Positions 7,841-15,842 of a stretch of 64,000 nt of DNA are shown here, piece after piece. The stretch is from Lachnospiraceae bacterium (GTDB lineage Bacteria > Bacillota > Clostridia > Lachnospirales > Lachnospiraceae), in NCBI GenBank assembly GCA_017468395.1, contig JAFUIR010000016.1:102624-166623 (forward strand). The letters run 5' to 3'. The translations under genes were made by a program, and so were the position numbers. Numbering within the stretch: position 1 is the first letter of the stretch; every line of letters starts with the position of its first letter. The notes below the pieces were generated by a model. The model had not been told where the DNA came from. It saw only the letters and a list, made by a program, of their open reading frames with translations, and made no database searches.

Positions 7841-8764
7841 ATGGCTTTTGATAAGATTACCGAAAAGGTCCTGGGTATCATCGACAGTGAAGGGTTCAAG
7901 GAAGAAGGAGCCTATAATCTGCGATATAACGGAACTGCCCTTTGCCGTGGGGATTCCGAAAATATTAAAATCAGAAAAAAAGAAGATAAACAGGGAATAG
8001 ATGTTTATATCAGTGGAAATACCAAAGGGGAAAAGGTGCATATCCCGGTGGTGGTATCTGCTTCAGGTATGACGGATGAAGTATACAATGATTTTTATAT
8101 TGAATCCGGTGCGGATGTTCATATCATTGCAGGTTGCGGAATCCACAATGCAGGTTGTAACGATACCAGACATGACGGAATTCATTCTTTTCATGTTTCC
8201 CCAGGGGCGAATGTAAAGTATGAAGAGAAGCATTATGGAGAAGGTGAAGGAACCGGTGCCAGAATTTTGAATCCGGTCACCAAAATTTTCATGGAAGAAA
8301 ATTCTGTGTTTACTCTGGAAACCACTCAAATTGAAGGCGTGGATTCCACAAAGAGAGAGACCGAGATTTTTATGGGTGCTGGTTCTAAGTTGTTTGTAAC
8401 CGAGAAACTAATGACCCATGATAAGCAGACGGCAGTGTCCAATGTGGATGTGATTTTAAACGGAGATGGCAGCAGTGCCCAGATTATATCCCGTTCTGTG
8501 GCAAAAGGAGAATCTGTGCAGACATTTCATCCCAGAGCCATCGGTAATGCGGGCTGTCATGCCCATATTCAGTGTGATTCCATTATTATGGAAAATGCCC
8601 GTGTGGTTTCCATTCCGGAAATTGATGCAAATCATTTGGATGCAGCTATTATTCATGAGGCGGCTATCGGCAGAATCAACAATGACCAACTTATGAAATT
8701 GCAGACATTGGGACTTACAGAGGAAGAGGCGGAAGGCGTTATTGTAGAGGCTTTTCTGAATTAG
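7841..8764 (+). CDS. sufB: Short SufB/SufD-family scaffold (minimal SUF/SMS system)
   Basis: This 307-residue protein contains the right-handed beta-helix core of the SufB/SufD family but lacks the long N-terminal region of canonical SufB (about 470 residues). Recognisable pieces are the core GADVHIIAGCGIHNAG and the C-terminal ARVVSIPEIDANHLDAAIIHEAAIGRINNDQLMKL (quoted here only as the region from about residue 250). Two cysteines in the core (AGCGIHNAGCND) are candidate cluster ligands. In the family the protein forms a complex with SufC and assembles clusters on the scaffold. It shares the sufC promoter and has its own terminator. The sulfur donor is not encoded here. Confidence 0.88.
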   Translation: MAFDKITEKVLGIIDSEGFKEEGAYNLRYNGTALCRGDSENIKIRKKEDKQGIDVYISGNTKGEKVHIPVVVSASGMTDEVYNDFYIESGADVHIIAGCGIHNAGCNDTRHDGIHSFHVSPGANVKYEEKHYGEGEGTGARILNPVTKIFMEENSVFTLETTQIEGVDSTKRETEIFMGAGSKLFVTEKLMTHDKQTAVSNVDVILNGDGSSAQIISRSVAKGESVQTFHPRAIGNAGCHAHIQCDSIIMENARVVSIPEIDANHLDAAIIHEAAIGRINNDQLMKLQTLGLTEEEAEGVIVEAFLN

Positions 8765-8774
8765 CGAAAGAGAA

Positions 8775-8808
8775 AGGAATGTTGAATAGTTTCAGCATTC
8801 CTTTTTTT
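8775..8808 (+). terminator. Terminator of the sufC-sufB unit
   Basis: Eleven-bp stem AGGAATGTTGA (8775-8785) / TCAGCATTCCT (8792-8802) with one G-U pair, followed by a T tract. Confidence 0.9.
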
Positions 8809-8843
8809 GTAGAAAAAGCGTCTAATATTCAGAAAATCTTAAG

Positions 8844-8871
8844 ATGACAATACAAAGCATAGTAGTATAAT
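8844..8871 (+). promoter_or_regulatory. Promoter of the propeller-SBP transport operon
   Basis: ATGACA (8844-8849), 16-base spacer, consensus TATAAT (8866-8871). The first gene of the operon starts at 8911. Confidence 0.65.
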
Positions 8872-8910
8872 GGTAATGTGGACACAAAACCATGTATTTC
8901 GAGGAGGAGT

Positions 8911-11217
8911 ATGAAAATGAAAAGAAAAGTATGTGCGTGGCTTTTGATGGTAGTGATGATACTATCTATGACAGCTTGCGGAAAAGGCGAAAGTGAAGGA
9001 CCGGAGTTTGTTTATGTTCCGGAGTATATTTCTTTGCCGGCTGATGATGACAGTAATGTGAATGTGATGCAGATGACAGATAAAAATCTGTATTATTCTG
9101 TATATAGTTGGAATGAAGAGACCATGGAAAGCAGTCAGGATTTTTATTCGCTGGATTTGACGGCAGCAGATGCAAAGCCTGTAAAGATGCAGTTGGATAT
9201 GGATACCATGGGCGATTATATGCAAATGCAAATCGACAGTCAGGGAAATCTCTACCTGGCAACCCGTTCTTATGAAGAGATTACCGAGAAAGATGAGAAC
9301 GGAGAAACTTATACAAGTTATGACTATGAGAATGCGAAAGTGGAAATAGTAAAGTTTGGCGCTGACGGAACGGAAAGTTATCGCTGTGACATTACCCAGC
9401 GCATGAAAGCAGTACAAGAGGATGAATATATCAGTGATTATATCCAGTATATGGTTTTGGATAAGGCAGGTAACGTTTACGTGACAAACGGCGATACCAA
9501 CATTTGGGTAATCGGCACAGACGGAAAGTTATTGTGTGAGATAAAGTCTGATAACTGGTTTAACAGTATGGGCGTTTCCAAAGCAGGAGATGTGTACATT
9601 TCTACTTACGGTAACAGCGGTCAGGTACTGAAAAAGATTGACTTGGCAACAAAGGGATTTGGGGAGGAATTGTCAGGACTGCCCAATAATTTCTATGGAG
9701 CAATTCTTCCGGGTACAGAAAAGGATTTTGTATTGCAGGGAGATTCCGCTTTGTATGAATATGATGCGCAGACACAGACTTACGAAGAAATTTTGAAATT
9801 TATTGACTGCGACATTAACGGTTCTTATGTGCAGAATGTTGCAGTGACACAGGATGGCAAAATTTTGGTATATTACAGAGACTGGAATCTGGGAACGCAG
9901 GAGGTTGTAAGTTTGGTGAAAAAACCGGCGTCTGAGGTATCCCAGAAACAGATGTTGACTTTGGGCGGATTTTATATTAATCAGGATTTACAATCTTCTA
10001 TCGTAAAATTCAATAAATCTAACGAGGAATATCGTATCACTATCAGAGACTACTCAGAATCCATGGGTGATGACGAGAATGCCTATGAAGATGCGATTAC
10101 TCTGATGAATAATGATATTCTGACAGGGAACGCACCAGACATGATTTATTTAGGCAGTGTAAATTTGCAGACAATGGCAAATAAGGGTGTTATTGAAGAT
10201 TTGTCTCCCTATTTGGAGAGCAGTGATAAACTGAAAAGGGAAGATATGTTAGAGTCTGTTTTGAAGACATATACCATAGGCGATACATTGTGTGCAATTC
10301 CCACATCTTTTTACATTAGCACACTGATGTCTGCGTCTTCTATTGTAGGCGATGAAATGGGATGGACCATGGACGAAATGCTGGCAGTAGCTAAGTCTAT
10401 GCCCGAAGATGCGCAGCTCATGCAATATGGCACGAAAGACATGATTTTGCAGTATATGATTATTTTTGGCGCAGATTCTTATGTGAATTGGGAAACCGGT
10501 AAATGTAATTTTGAAAGTGAAGAATTCATAAAATTATTGGAATTTGCAAATACCTTCCCTAAAGAGTATGAATACAGCGAAGATATGCCTACTATGCCGG
10601 AAATGATACAGTCCGGAAAACTTTTGCTTGTGGACCAGTCTATCAGTAGTATGGGTGACTACCAGATTATCGAAACCATTTGGGATGAACCTGTTACCTG
10701 TATCGGTTTTCCCGGTAATGTAGGAAACGGTGCTATTTTGATGGGACAGGATGCCATTGCCATCAGTTCCAAGTCCAAGCATAAAGATGTGGCATGGGAG
10801 TTTGTGGAAACTTTCATTACAGATGCAAATGCAGAAGAAAATTATATGTGGGGCTTCCCGGTTGTAAAATCCCGACTGGAGGCTCAGTTTGAAGAAGCCA
10901 TGAAACCGGAATATGAAATCGACTGGATGACAGGGGAAACATTGCTTGATGAAAACGGCAATCCTGTAGAAAGCAGCAAAGGTGGCTGGGGCTACGGTGA
11001 CGGCATTGAGTTTAATATTTATGCGGCCACACAGGAGCAGGTAGATGCGGTAAAAGAATTGATTAACAGCACTACAACACTGTACAACGCTGATATGGAG
11101 ATGTATAATATAATCAGTGAAGAAGCGGCATTTTTCTTTGAAGGACAAAAGAGTGCCCAGGAAGTTGCCAAAACTATTCAGGGTCGTATTCAGGTGTATG
11201 TAGACGAGATTAGATAA
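8911..11217 (+). CDS. Lipoprotein: apparent beta-propeller fused to an ABC solute-binding protein (first copy)
   Basis: The protein is about 768 residues with a lipobox at LSMTAC, so it is anchored outside the membrane. Residues ~40-350 show repeated blade-like strands typical of NHL/WD-like propellers (GNLYLATRSY, GNVYVTNGDTNIWVIGTDG, GDVYISTYG). Residues ~360-768 form a family-1 type solute-binding domain (IVKFNKSNEEYRITIRDYSE, ILTGNAPDMIYLG, MGQDAIAISSKSKHKDVAWE). Typical binding proteins are ~400-450 residues, so the N-terminal half is extra. The start at 8911 has GAGGAGG just upstream; 8917 is an alternative. The permease genes follow after a short gap. The ligand is probably a carbohydrate (inference from the MalF/MalG-type permeases). 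A homologue closes the operon at 15820. Confidence 0.88.
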   Translation: MKMKRKVCAWLLMVVMILSMTACGKGESEGPEFVYVPEYISLPADDDSNVNVMQMTDKNLYYSVYSWNEETMESSQDFYSLDLTAADAKPVKMQLDMDTMGDYMQMQIDSQGNLYLATRSYEEITEKDENGETYTSYDYENAKVEIVKFGADGTESYRCDITQRMKAVQEDEYISDYIQYMVLDKAGNVYVTNGDTNIWVIGTDGKLLCEIKSDNWFNSMGVSKAGDVYISTYGNSGQVLKKIDLATKGFGEELSGLPNNFYGAILPGTEKDFVLQGDSALYEYDAQTQTYEEILKFIDCDINGSYVQNVAVTQDGKILVYYRDWNLGTQEVVSLVKKPASEVSQKQMLTLGGFYINQDLQSSIVKFNKSNEEYRITIRDYSESMGDDENAYEDAITLMNNDILTGNAPDMIYLGSVNLQTMANKGVIEDLSPYLESSDKLKREDMLESVLKTYTIGDTLCAIPTSFYISTLMSASSIVGDEMGWTMDEMLAVAKSMPEDAQLMQYGTKDMILQYMIIFGADSYVNWETGKCNFESEEFIKLLEFANTFPKEYEYSEDMPTMPEMIQSGKLLLVDQSISSMGDYQIIETIWDEPVTCIGFPGNVGNGAILMGQDAIAISSKSKHKDVAWEFVETFITDANAEENYMWGFPVVKSRLEAQFEEAMKPEYEIDWMTGETLLDENGNPVESSKGGWGYGDGIEFNIYAATQEQVDAVKELINSTTTLYNADMEMYNIISEEAAFFFEGQKSAQEVAKTIQGRIQVYVDEIR

Positions 11218-11240
11218 ATGGACAGTTGAGGAGGGCTTTT

Positions 11241-12134
11241 ATGAAAGCCGGACGGAAGAACAAGTTAAGCAAGCGCACAAGAAAGTTAAAAATAAGCTCG
11301 GGGCTTTATATAGCCCCCAGCTTTCTTGGCGTTATGCTCTTTTTCATAATTCCTTTTATCGTGGTCATATATTATTCCATGATTAATAACCCCATCAGCG
11401 GGGAATTTGTATTTTTACAAAATTTCCAGATGGTTCTTAAAAACGCAGCTTTTAAAAAGGCCGCTATGAATACCTTGACTTTTTCAGCGGTGGCGGTACC
11501 CCTTGCGGTAGTGCTTTCTTTAATGCTTGCTATTTTATTGGATAATAAAATTCCCTTTAGAAGTCATTTCAGAACCTTCTTTTTAAGTCCTATGATGGTG
11601 CCGGTGGCATCTATTGTATTGATTTGGCAGGTATTGTTCCATTATAACGGGGCGGTAAATGATGTGCTCGTTGCTTTGGGAGGCGGCAAAATCGACTGGA
11701 TGAAGTCGGAATACTCCCAAATTGTAATTGTTATTCTCTTTTTATGGAAAAATCTGGGTTATAATATGATTCTGTTTATGGCGGCTCTTTCCAGCATCCC
11801 GAAAGATATTTTGGAGGTGGCAAAACTGGAAAGCGCAACCTCTGTGCAGACTTTCTTTTACATAAAATTCAGGTATTTGTCGTCTACTATTTTGTTTGTA
11901 ACCATTATGTCACTGATTAACTCTTTTAAAGTATTTAGGGAAGTTTATCTGCTTACCGGTGACAGACCTTATGATACGTTATACATGTTGCAGCACTATA
12001 TGAACAATATGTTCAAGTCTCTGGATTATCAGAAACTGTCGGCTGCGGCGATTTTGATGTCTCTTGTTATGATTGTGATTATCGGTATTTTGTTTATTGT
12101 GGAAAATCATTTTGGAAAGGACGTGGAAGGATGA
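11241..12134 (+). CDS. Carbohydrate ABC transporter permease, MalF/UgpA type
   Basis: This 297-residue inner-membrane permease has a basic N-terminus, about six membrane segments (first at SSGLYIAPSFLGVMLFFIIP) and the cytoplasmic loop VAKLESATSVQTFFYIKFRY, a degenerate EAA motif that contacts the ATPase. Start 11241 is chosen because GAGGAGG lies at 11227-11233; an in-frame TTG upstream overlaps that site. It forms a heterodimer with the next gene, whose start overlaps its stop. No ATPase is encoded in the operon, so a shared MsmX-like ATPase elsewhere would be needed, as is usual for such importers in Firmicutes. Confidence 0.93.
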   Translation: MKAGRKNKLSKRTRKLKISSGLYIAPSFLGVMLFFIIPFIVVIYYSMINNPISGEFVFLQNFQMVLKNAAFKKAAMNTLTFSAVAVPLAVVLSLMLAILLDNKIPFRSHFRTFFLSPMMVPVASIVLIWQVLFHYNGAVNDVLVALGGGKIDWMKSEYSQIVIVILFLWKNLGYNMILFMAALSSIPKDILEVAKLESATSVQTFFYIKFRYLSSTILFVTIMSLINSFKVFREVYLLTGDRPYDTLYMLQHYMNNMFKSLDYQKLSAAAILMSLVMIVIIGILFIVENHFGKDVEG

Positions 12135-13084
12135 GAACGAAAATGGCAGTTTCTCCTGTACGTCCCGATGCAGCGAGATATAAAAGAAAAGGAAAACGAA
12201 AGAAATTTTTTAAAGGCATCCGTATTGCCATTGCCACGGCGCTGGCAGGTTTTTTTGCATTTTTGTTTTTGATGCCTATTGTGCTTACGATTACAAACTC
12301 CTTTATGACCCAGTCTGAAATATCCGCAAACTACGGTTCGGTATTTGAGACTACGGATACGGGAGGTAAAGTATATATTTCTGAAAAGGTCAACTTAAAA
12401 TTTATACCGGATATGGTTTCGTTCCAGCAGTATATTACGGTTCTTTTAAAAAGTCCCGAGTATTTGCTGAAATTCTGGAACTCGGTAATTTTGGTGGGAC
12501 CTATTGTGGTGTTCCAGCTGATTGTGGCGACCCTTGCTTCTTATGGGTTTATGCGGTATCGGGGGCGGCTTAGGGAGATTATTTTCTTTACCTATATCAT
12601 TTTGATGTTGATGCCCTATCAGGTTACGCTGGTGCCTAACTACCTGGTATCCGGGTGGTTTAACATTATTGATACCAATTGGGCCATTTGGCTGCCCGGC
12701 ATCATGTCACCTTTTGCCGTTTTTTTGCTTACAAAGTTTATGAGGCGTATTCCCGTCTCAGTAATCGAAGCGGCCCAAATTGACGGTGCGGGAGAGTGGC
12801 AGATTTTTAGGAAAGTGGCGGTGCCTCTTTGTAAGGGAGCCCTCTGTTCGGCGGCTATTTTGGTGTTTATTGATTATTGGAATATGGTTGAACAACCGCT
12901 GATTTTGATGTCAGACCCGGAAACACATCCTTTGTCGGTGTTCTTAAGTAAGATTAATTCCGGGGAAATCGGATTGGCTTTTGCGGTGGCAACCATTTAT
13001 ATGATACCCAGTTTGTTTGTATTTTTGTACGGTGAAGAGTATCTGGTAGAAGGTATTACCTATCAGGGCGGCATCAAGGGGTAA
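12131..13084 (+). CDS. Carbohydrate ABC transporter permease, MalG/UgpE type
   Basis: This 317-residue permease overlaps the upstream permease by four bases (ATGA), which implies translational coupling. It has a basic cytoplasmic N-terminus, about six membrane segments and the ATPase-contact EAA loop VIEAAQIDGAGEWQIFRKVAVP, which is close to the family consensus. A loop of about 60 residues between the first two membrane segments (EISANYGSVFETTDTGGKVY) is outside and larger than usual. It pairs with the MalF-type subunit. The adaptor gene begins 11 bases downstream. Confidence 0.93.
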   Translation: MRTKMAVSPVRPDAARYKRKGKRKKFFKGIRIAIATALAGFFAFLFLMPIVLTITNSFMTQSEISANYGSVFETTDTGGKVYISEKVNLKFIPDMVSFQQYITVLLKSPEYLLKFWNSVILVGPIVVFQLIVATLASYGFMRYRGRLREIIFFTYIILMLMPYQVTLVPNYLVSGWFNIIDTNWAIWLPGIMSPFAVFLLTKFMRRIPVSVIEAAQIDGAGEWQIFRKVAVPLCKGALCSAAILVFIDYWNMVEQPLILMSDPETHPLSVFLSKINSGEIGLAFAVATIYMIPSLFVFLYGEEYLVEGITYQGGIKG

Positions 13085-13094
13085 TGAGGAGGAA

Positions 13095-14744
13095 ATGAAA
13101 ATGAACGAAGAAAACAGAAAAAAAAGAGAGTGGGTCAAAAGCGCTGCTATTGTGTTTTTGTCAATTATGCTGGTGTTGACCTTTTTCTCCAATACAATTA
13201 TGAACTATTCCCTGCCGGAAGTGGCAACCCAGATGATTACGTCCGGTACCATTACGGCAAAAATCAGAGGAACCGGTGTGGTGGAAAGCGGTGACCCTTA
13301 CAATGTGGAAATAAAAGAAAGCCGTAAAGTGGAAAGTGTAGCAGTACATGTGGGCGATACCGTGGAAATCGGGGATGTGCTTCTTTATTTGGAAGATGAG
13401 GAGAGCGCAGAACTTGTAGAAGCGGAAAAACTGCTTAAGACCTTGCAGGATGATTATGACAAAACCATTTTGACGGGACTTGACGCAGCCATGATAAACA
13501 GGGTAGAGAGCGGAAAAGTTTCCAGCACGGAAGAATATCTGAAAAAGATGAATGCGCTGAAATCCGCCATGGATAAGGCTGAAACAGAAATGGAAACTGC
13601 CCAAAAACTGGTAAACGATGCGCAGGCCTGGATTAATGCCTTGGAACTGCAAATCAGCATTACGGTACCTGCCAATGTAGATACCAGCAGCCAGAAAAAA
13701 GCATTAAATGAGGCGCAGACCAATCTGGACAATGCAGAAATTCGTTTGGATCTGGCGCAGGCAGCCTATGAGAAAGCAGCACAGGTCAGCGGTAGCGACC
13801 CTGCGAAACTGTTGGAAGCAGAAAATGAACTGGCGGCGGCAAAAACTGAAAAAGAGAAATGGGAAACAGAAGTCAGCAAGCGTCAAAGCGACTTGAATAC
13901 CGTGGAAATGAAGGCAGAAAATGCCCAGATTGAAAGCGAGAGATTGATTAATAGTCTGAGCGCCCAACTTCCCAATGCCAAACTGGATTTGAATAAAGCA
14001 AATAAAGAACTGGAAGAAAAAACAGAGAAGTATAATGCAAGCAAAACCGCTTATGAGGAATATGTTGCACTGATTCCTGCCGAACTGGATTTGGTGTCCA
14101 AATTGGAGGCTATTGAGAAACAGGAAGAAGTAGTAGAAAAACTCCGTTCTCAGGCTATAGGTGCCACGGTGACCGCAGGCATTGCGGGAACCATTACTTC
14201 CATCAATGTGGTGGCAGGAGAAACAACTACTGCAGGCAGTGCAGTGGCAGTTATCCAGCCTGCGGGAAAAGGCTATACGTTAAGTTTTTCCGTTACAAAC
14301 GAGCAGGCAAAGAGGGTTTCCGTAGGCGATCCTGCGGACCTGGTAAATTCCTGGTGGTATAGTGACGTGCAGGCGACAGTAGCCTCCATCAGACCGGATA
14401 CCAGTAATCCTACCAAAAACAAATTGCTTACCTTTAATTTGACCGGTGAATTGACAGCAGGACAGTCTCTGACTCTTTCTGTGGGACAAAAGAGTGCTAC
14501 TTATGATATGATTGTACCAAACAGTGCAATCAGGGAAGATAACAACGGTAAATTCATTCTGATTGTGGAACAAAAATCCAGTCCTTTGGGCAACCGTTTC
14601 AAGGCTACCAGAGTGGATGTGGATGTGCTTGCAGCGGATGAAACCCAGTCGGCTATCACGGGTGCTGTGTACGGATGGGAAGATGTTATCACAACATCAA
14701 CCAAGCCTGTGGAAGCAGGTCAACTTATCAGATTACCTGATTAA
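13095..14744 (+). CDS. MacA/HlyD-type periplasmic adaptor (membrane fusion protein)
   Basis: This 549-residue protein has one N-terminal membrane anchor (~residues 14-33, VKSAAIVFLSIMLVLTFFSN), a biotinyl-lipoyl half-motif (GDTVEIGDVLLYL), and a long coiled-coil hairpin (residues ~95-350, rich in Ala, Glu, Lys and Leu). The second lipoyl half is GTITSINVVAGETTTAGSAV, followed by beta-barrel domains (AIREDNNGKFILIV). This is the adaptor layout of MacA, YknX and HlyD proteins. Adaptors normally serve export complexes, so its place directly after an importer permease pair, with only 10 bases between, is unusual. The next gene encodes a MacB-core-like protein, the usual partner of a MacA-type adaptor. 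Confidence 0.9.
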   Translation: MKMNEENRKKREWVKSAAIVFLSIMLVLTFFSNTIMNYSLPEVATQMITSGTITAKIRGTGVVESGDPYNVEIKESRKVESVAVHVGDTVEIGDVLLYLEDEESAELVEAEKLLKTLQDDYDKTILTGLDAAMINRVESGKVSSTEEYLKKMNALKSAMDKAETEMETAQKLVNDAQAWINALELQISITVPANVDTSSQKKALNEAQTNLDNAEIRLDLAQAAYEKAAQVSGSDPAKLLEAENELAAAKTEKEKWETEVSKRQSDLNTVEMKAENAQIESERLINSLSAQLPNAKLDLNKANKELEEKTEKYNASKTAYEEYVALIPAELDLVSKLEAIEKQEEVVEKLRSQAIGATVTAGIAGTITSINVVAGETTTAGSAVAVIQPAGKGYTLSFSVTNEQAKRVSVGDPADLVNSWWYSDVQATVASIRPDTSNPTKNKLLTFNLTGELTAGQSLTLSVGQKSATYDMIVPNSAIREDNNGKFILIVEQKSSPLGNRFKATRVDVDVLAADETQSAITGAVYGWEDVITTSTKPVEAGQLIRLPD

Positions 14745-14756
14745 GGAGCGGAAAGT

Positions 14757-15842
14757 ATGAAAATGAAAAAGAGAATTATTTTGGGCATTTCCGGAGCAAT
14801 CTCTTTCATTATTTTTTGTGTGCTTGCCGGTATCAGCAGTTATCTGGGCGGAAAACAGGATTCCCAGAATATGGCCCAGCGTTGGTCGAAAGAGAAAGAT
14901 GTGGCACAAATCAGTTGCTTTTTCTCCCAAAGCGCCGGGGTCAGTGAAAATACCTTGATAGGATTTGGGTACCAGTTGGAAAGCGATTTGGTGGCAGCTT
15001 CCATAGTTTCGGATTCTGCCAATCCAAACGCCAGACTTTGGACAGATGCATACAGCGCCACGGGAAAAATTACCCTGCAAAGCGATAATGGCAGTGTAAC
15101 AGCAGATGCAGTAGGCGTTGGCGGCGATTTTTTCTATTTTCATCCCTTGGAATTAGCCGCAGGCTCCTATTTTTCCGGCGATGATGTAATGAAAGACTAT
15201 TGTCTGGTAGATGAGGAAACTGCATGGCAGCTTTTCGGTTCCAACAATATTGCCGGACAGATGATTACCATCAGCGGAATTCCCCATATTATTACCGGTG
15301 TTTACAGTCGGGAAGAGGGAAGATTGGCCGAGGCGGCAGGTCTGGACGGTACGGTTGTGTATGTGTCCTACGAAACCCTGACAAAATACGGTCAGGCAAA
15401 TGAAATCGGATGTTACGAGATTGTAATGCCCAATCCTGTGGAGAAATATGCCTTTAATTATGTTGCTGAGCATATCGGTGTGCAGGAGACGGAAGTGGAA
15501 GTGCTGGAAAATACCAGCAGATATTCGCTACTTGCTTTGGTAGAAGGGCTTGGCGAATTCGGAACCCGTTCCATGAACGGGAAATCCATCATTTATCCTC
15601 ACTGGGAAAACATTGCCAGAGGATATGAGGATATTTTGATGTTATTATTGATTTTGATGTTATTATTTATTATATATCCGGTTTTGCTCATTGTAATTGC
15701 CCTTGTGATTGCATGGAAGCACAAAACATGGACGGTAAAAAGCATTTATTTATTTTTACAGGATAAATGGGAGCGGATGCTGGAAAAGCGCCGTGAAAAG
15801 AAAAGAGGGAGGAGAAAAAATGAAAAAATGGATGAAGCGTAG
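14757..15842 (+). CDS. MacB-core-like membrane protein lacking the full FtsX permease
   Basis: This 361-residue protein has an N-terminal membrane segment (residues ~7-28) and an extracytoplasmic domain (~50-285) that resembles the periplasmic core of MacB/FtsX permeases: VSDSANPNARLWTDAYSATG, VGGDFFYFHPLELAAG, SGIPHIITGVYSREEGRL. A second hydrophobic stretch (~292-320) is followed by a strongly basic tail. Normal MacB permeases have three membrane segments after this core; here only one long stretch remains, and there is no ATPase domain. It may be a scaffold or sensor that docks the preceding adaptor. Its 3' end overlaps the next gene by 23 bases, in keeping with coupled translation. Confidence 0.7.
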   Translation: MKMKKRIILGISGAISFIIFCVLAGISSYLGGKQDSQNMAQRWSKEKDVAQISCFFSQSAGVSENTLIGFGYQLESDLVAASIVSDSANPNARLWTDAYSATGKITLQSDNGSVTADAVGVGGDFFYFHPLELAAGSYFSGDDVMKDYCLVDEETAWQLFGSNNIAGQMITISGIPHIITGVYSREEGRLAEAAGLDGTVVYVSYETLTKYGQANEIGCYEIVMPNPVEKYAFNYVAEHIGVQETEVEVLENTSRYSLLALVEGLGEFGTRSMNGKSIIYPHWENIARGYEDILMLLLILMLLFIIYPVLLIVIALVIAWKHKTWTVKSIYLFLQDKWERMLEKRREKKRGRRKNEKMDEA

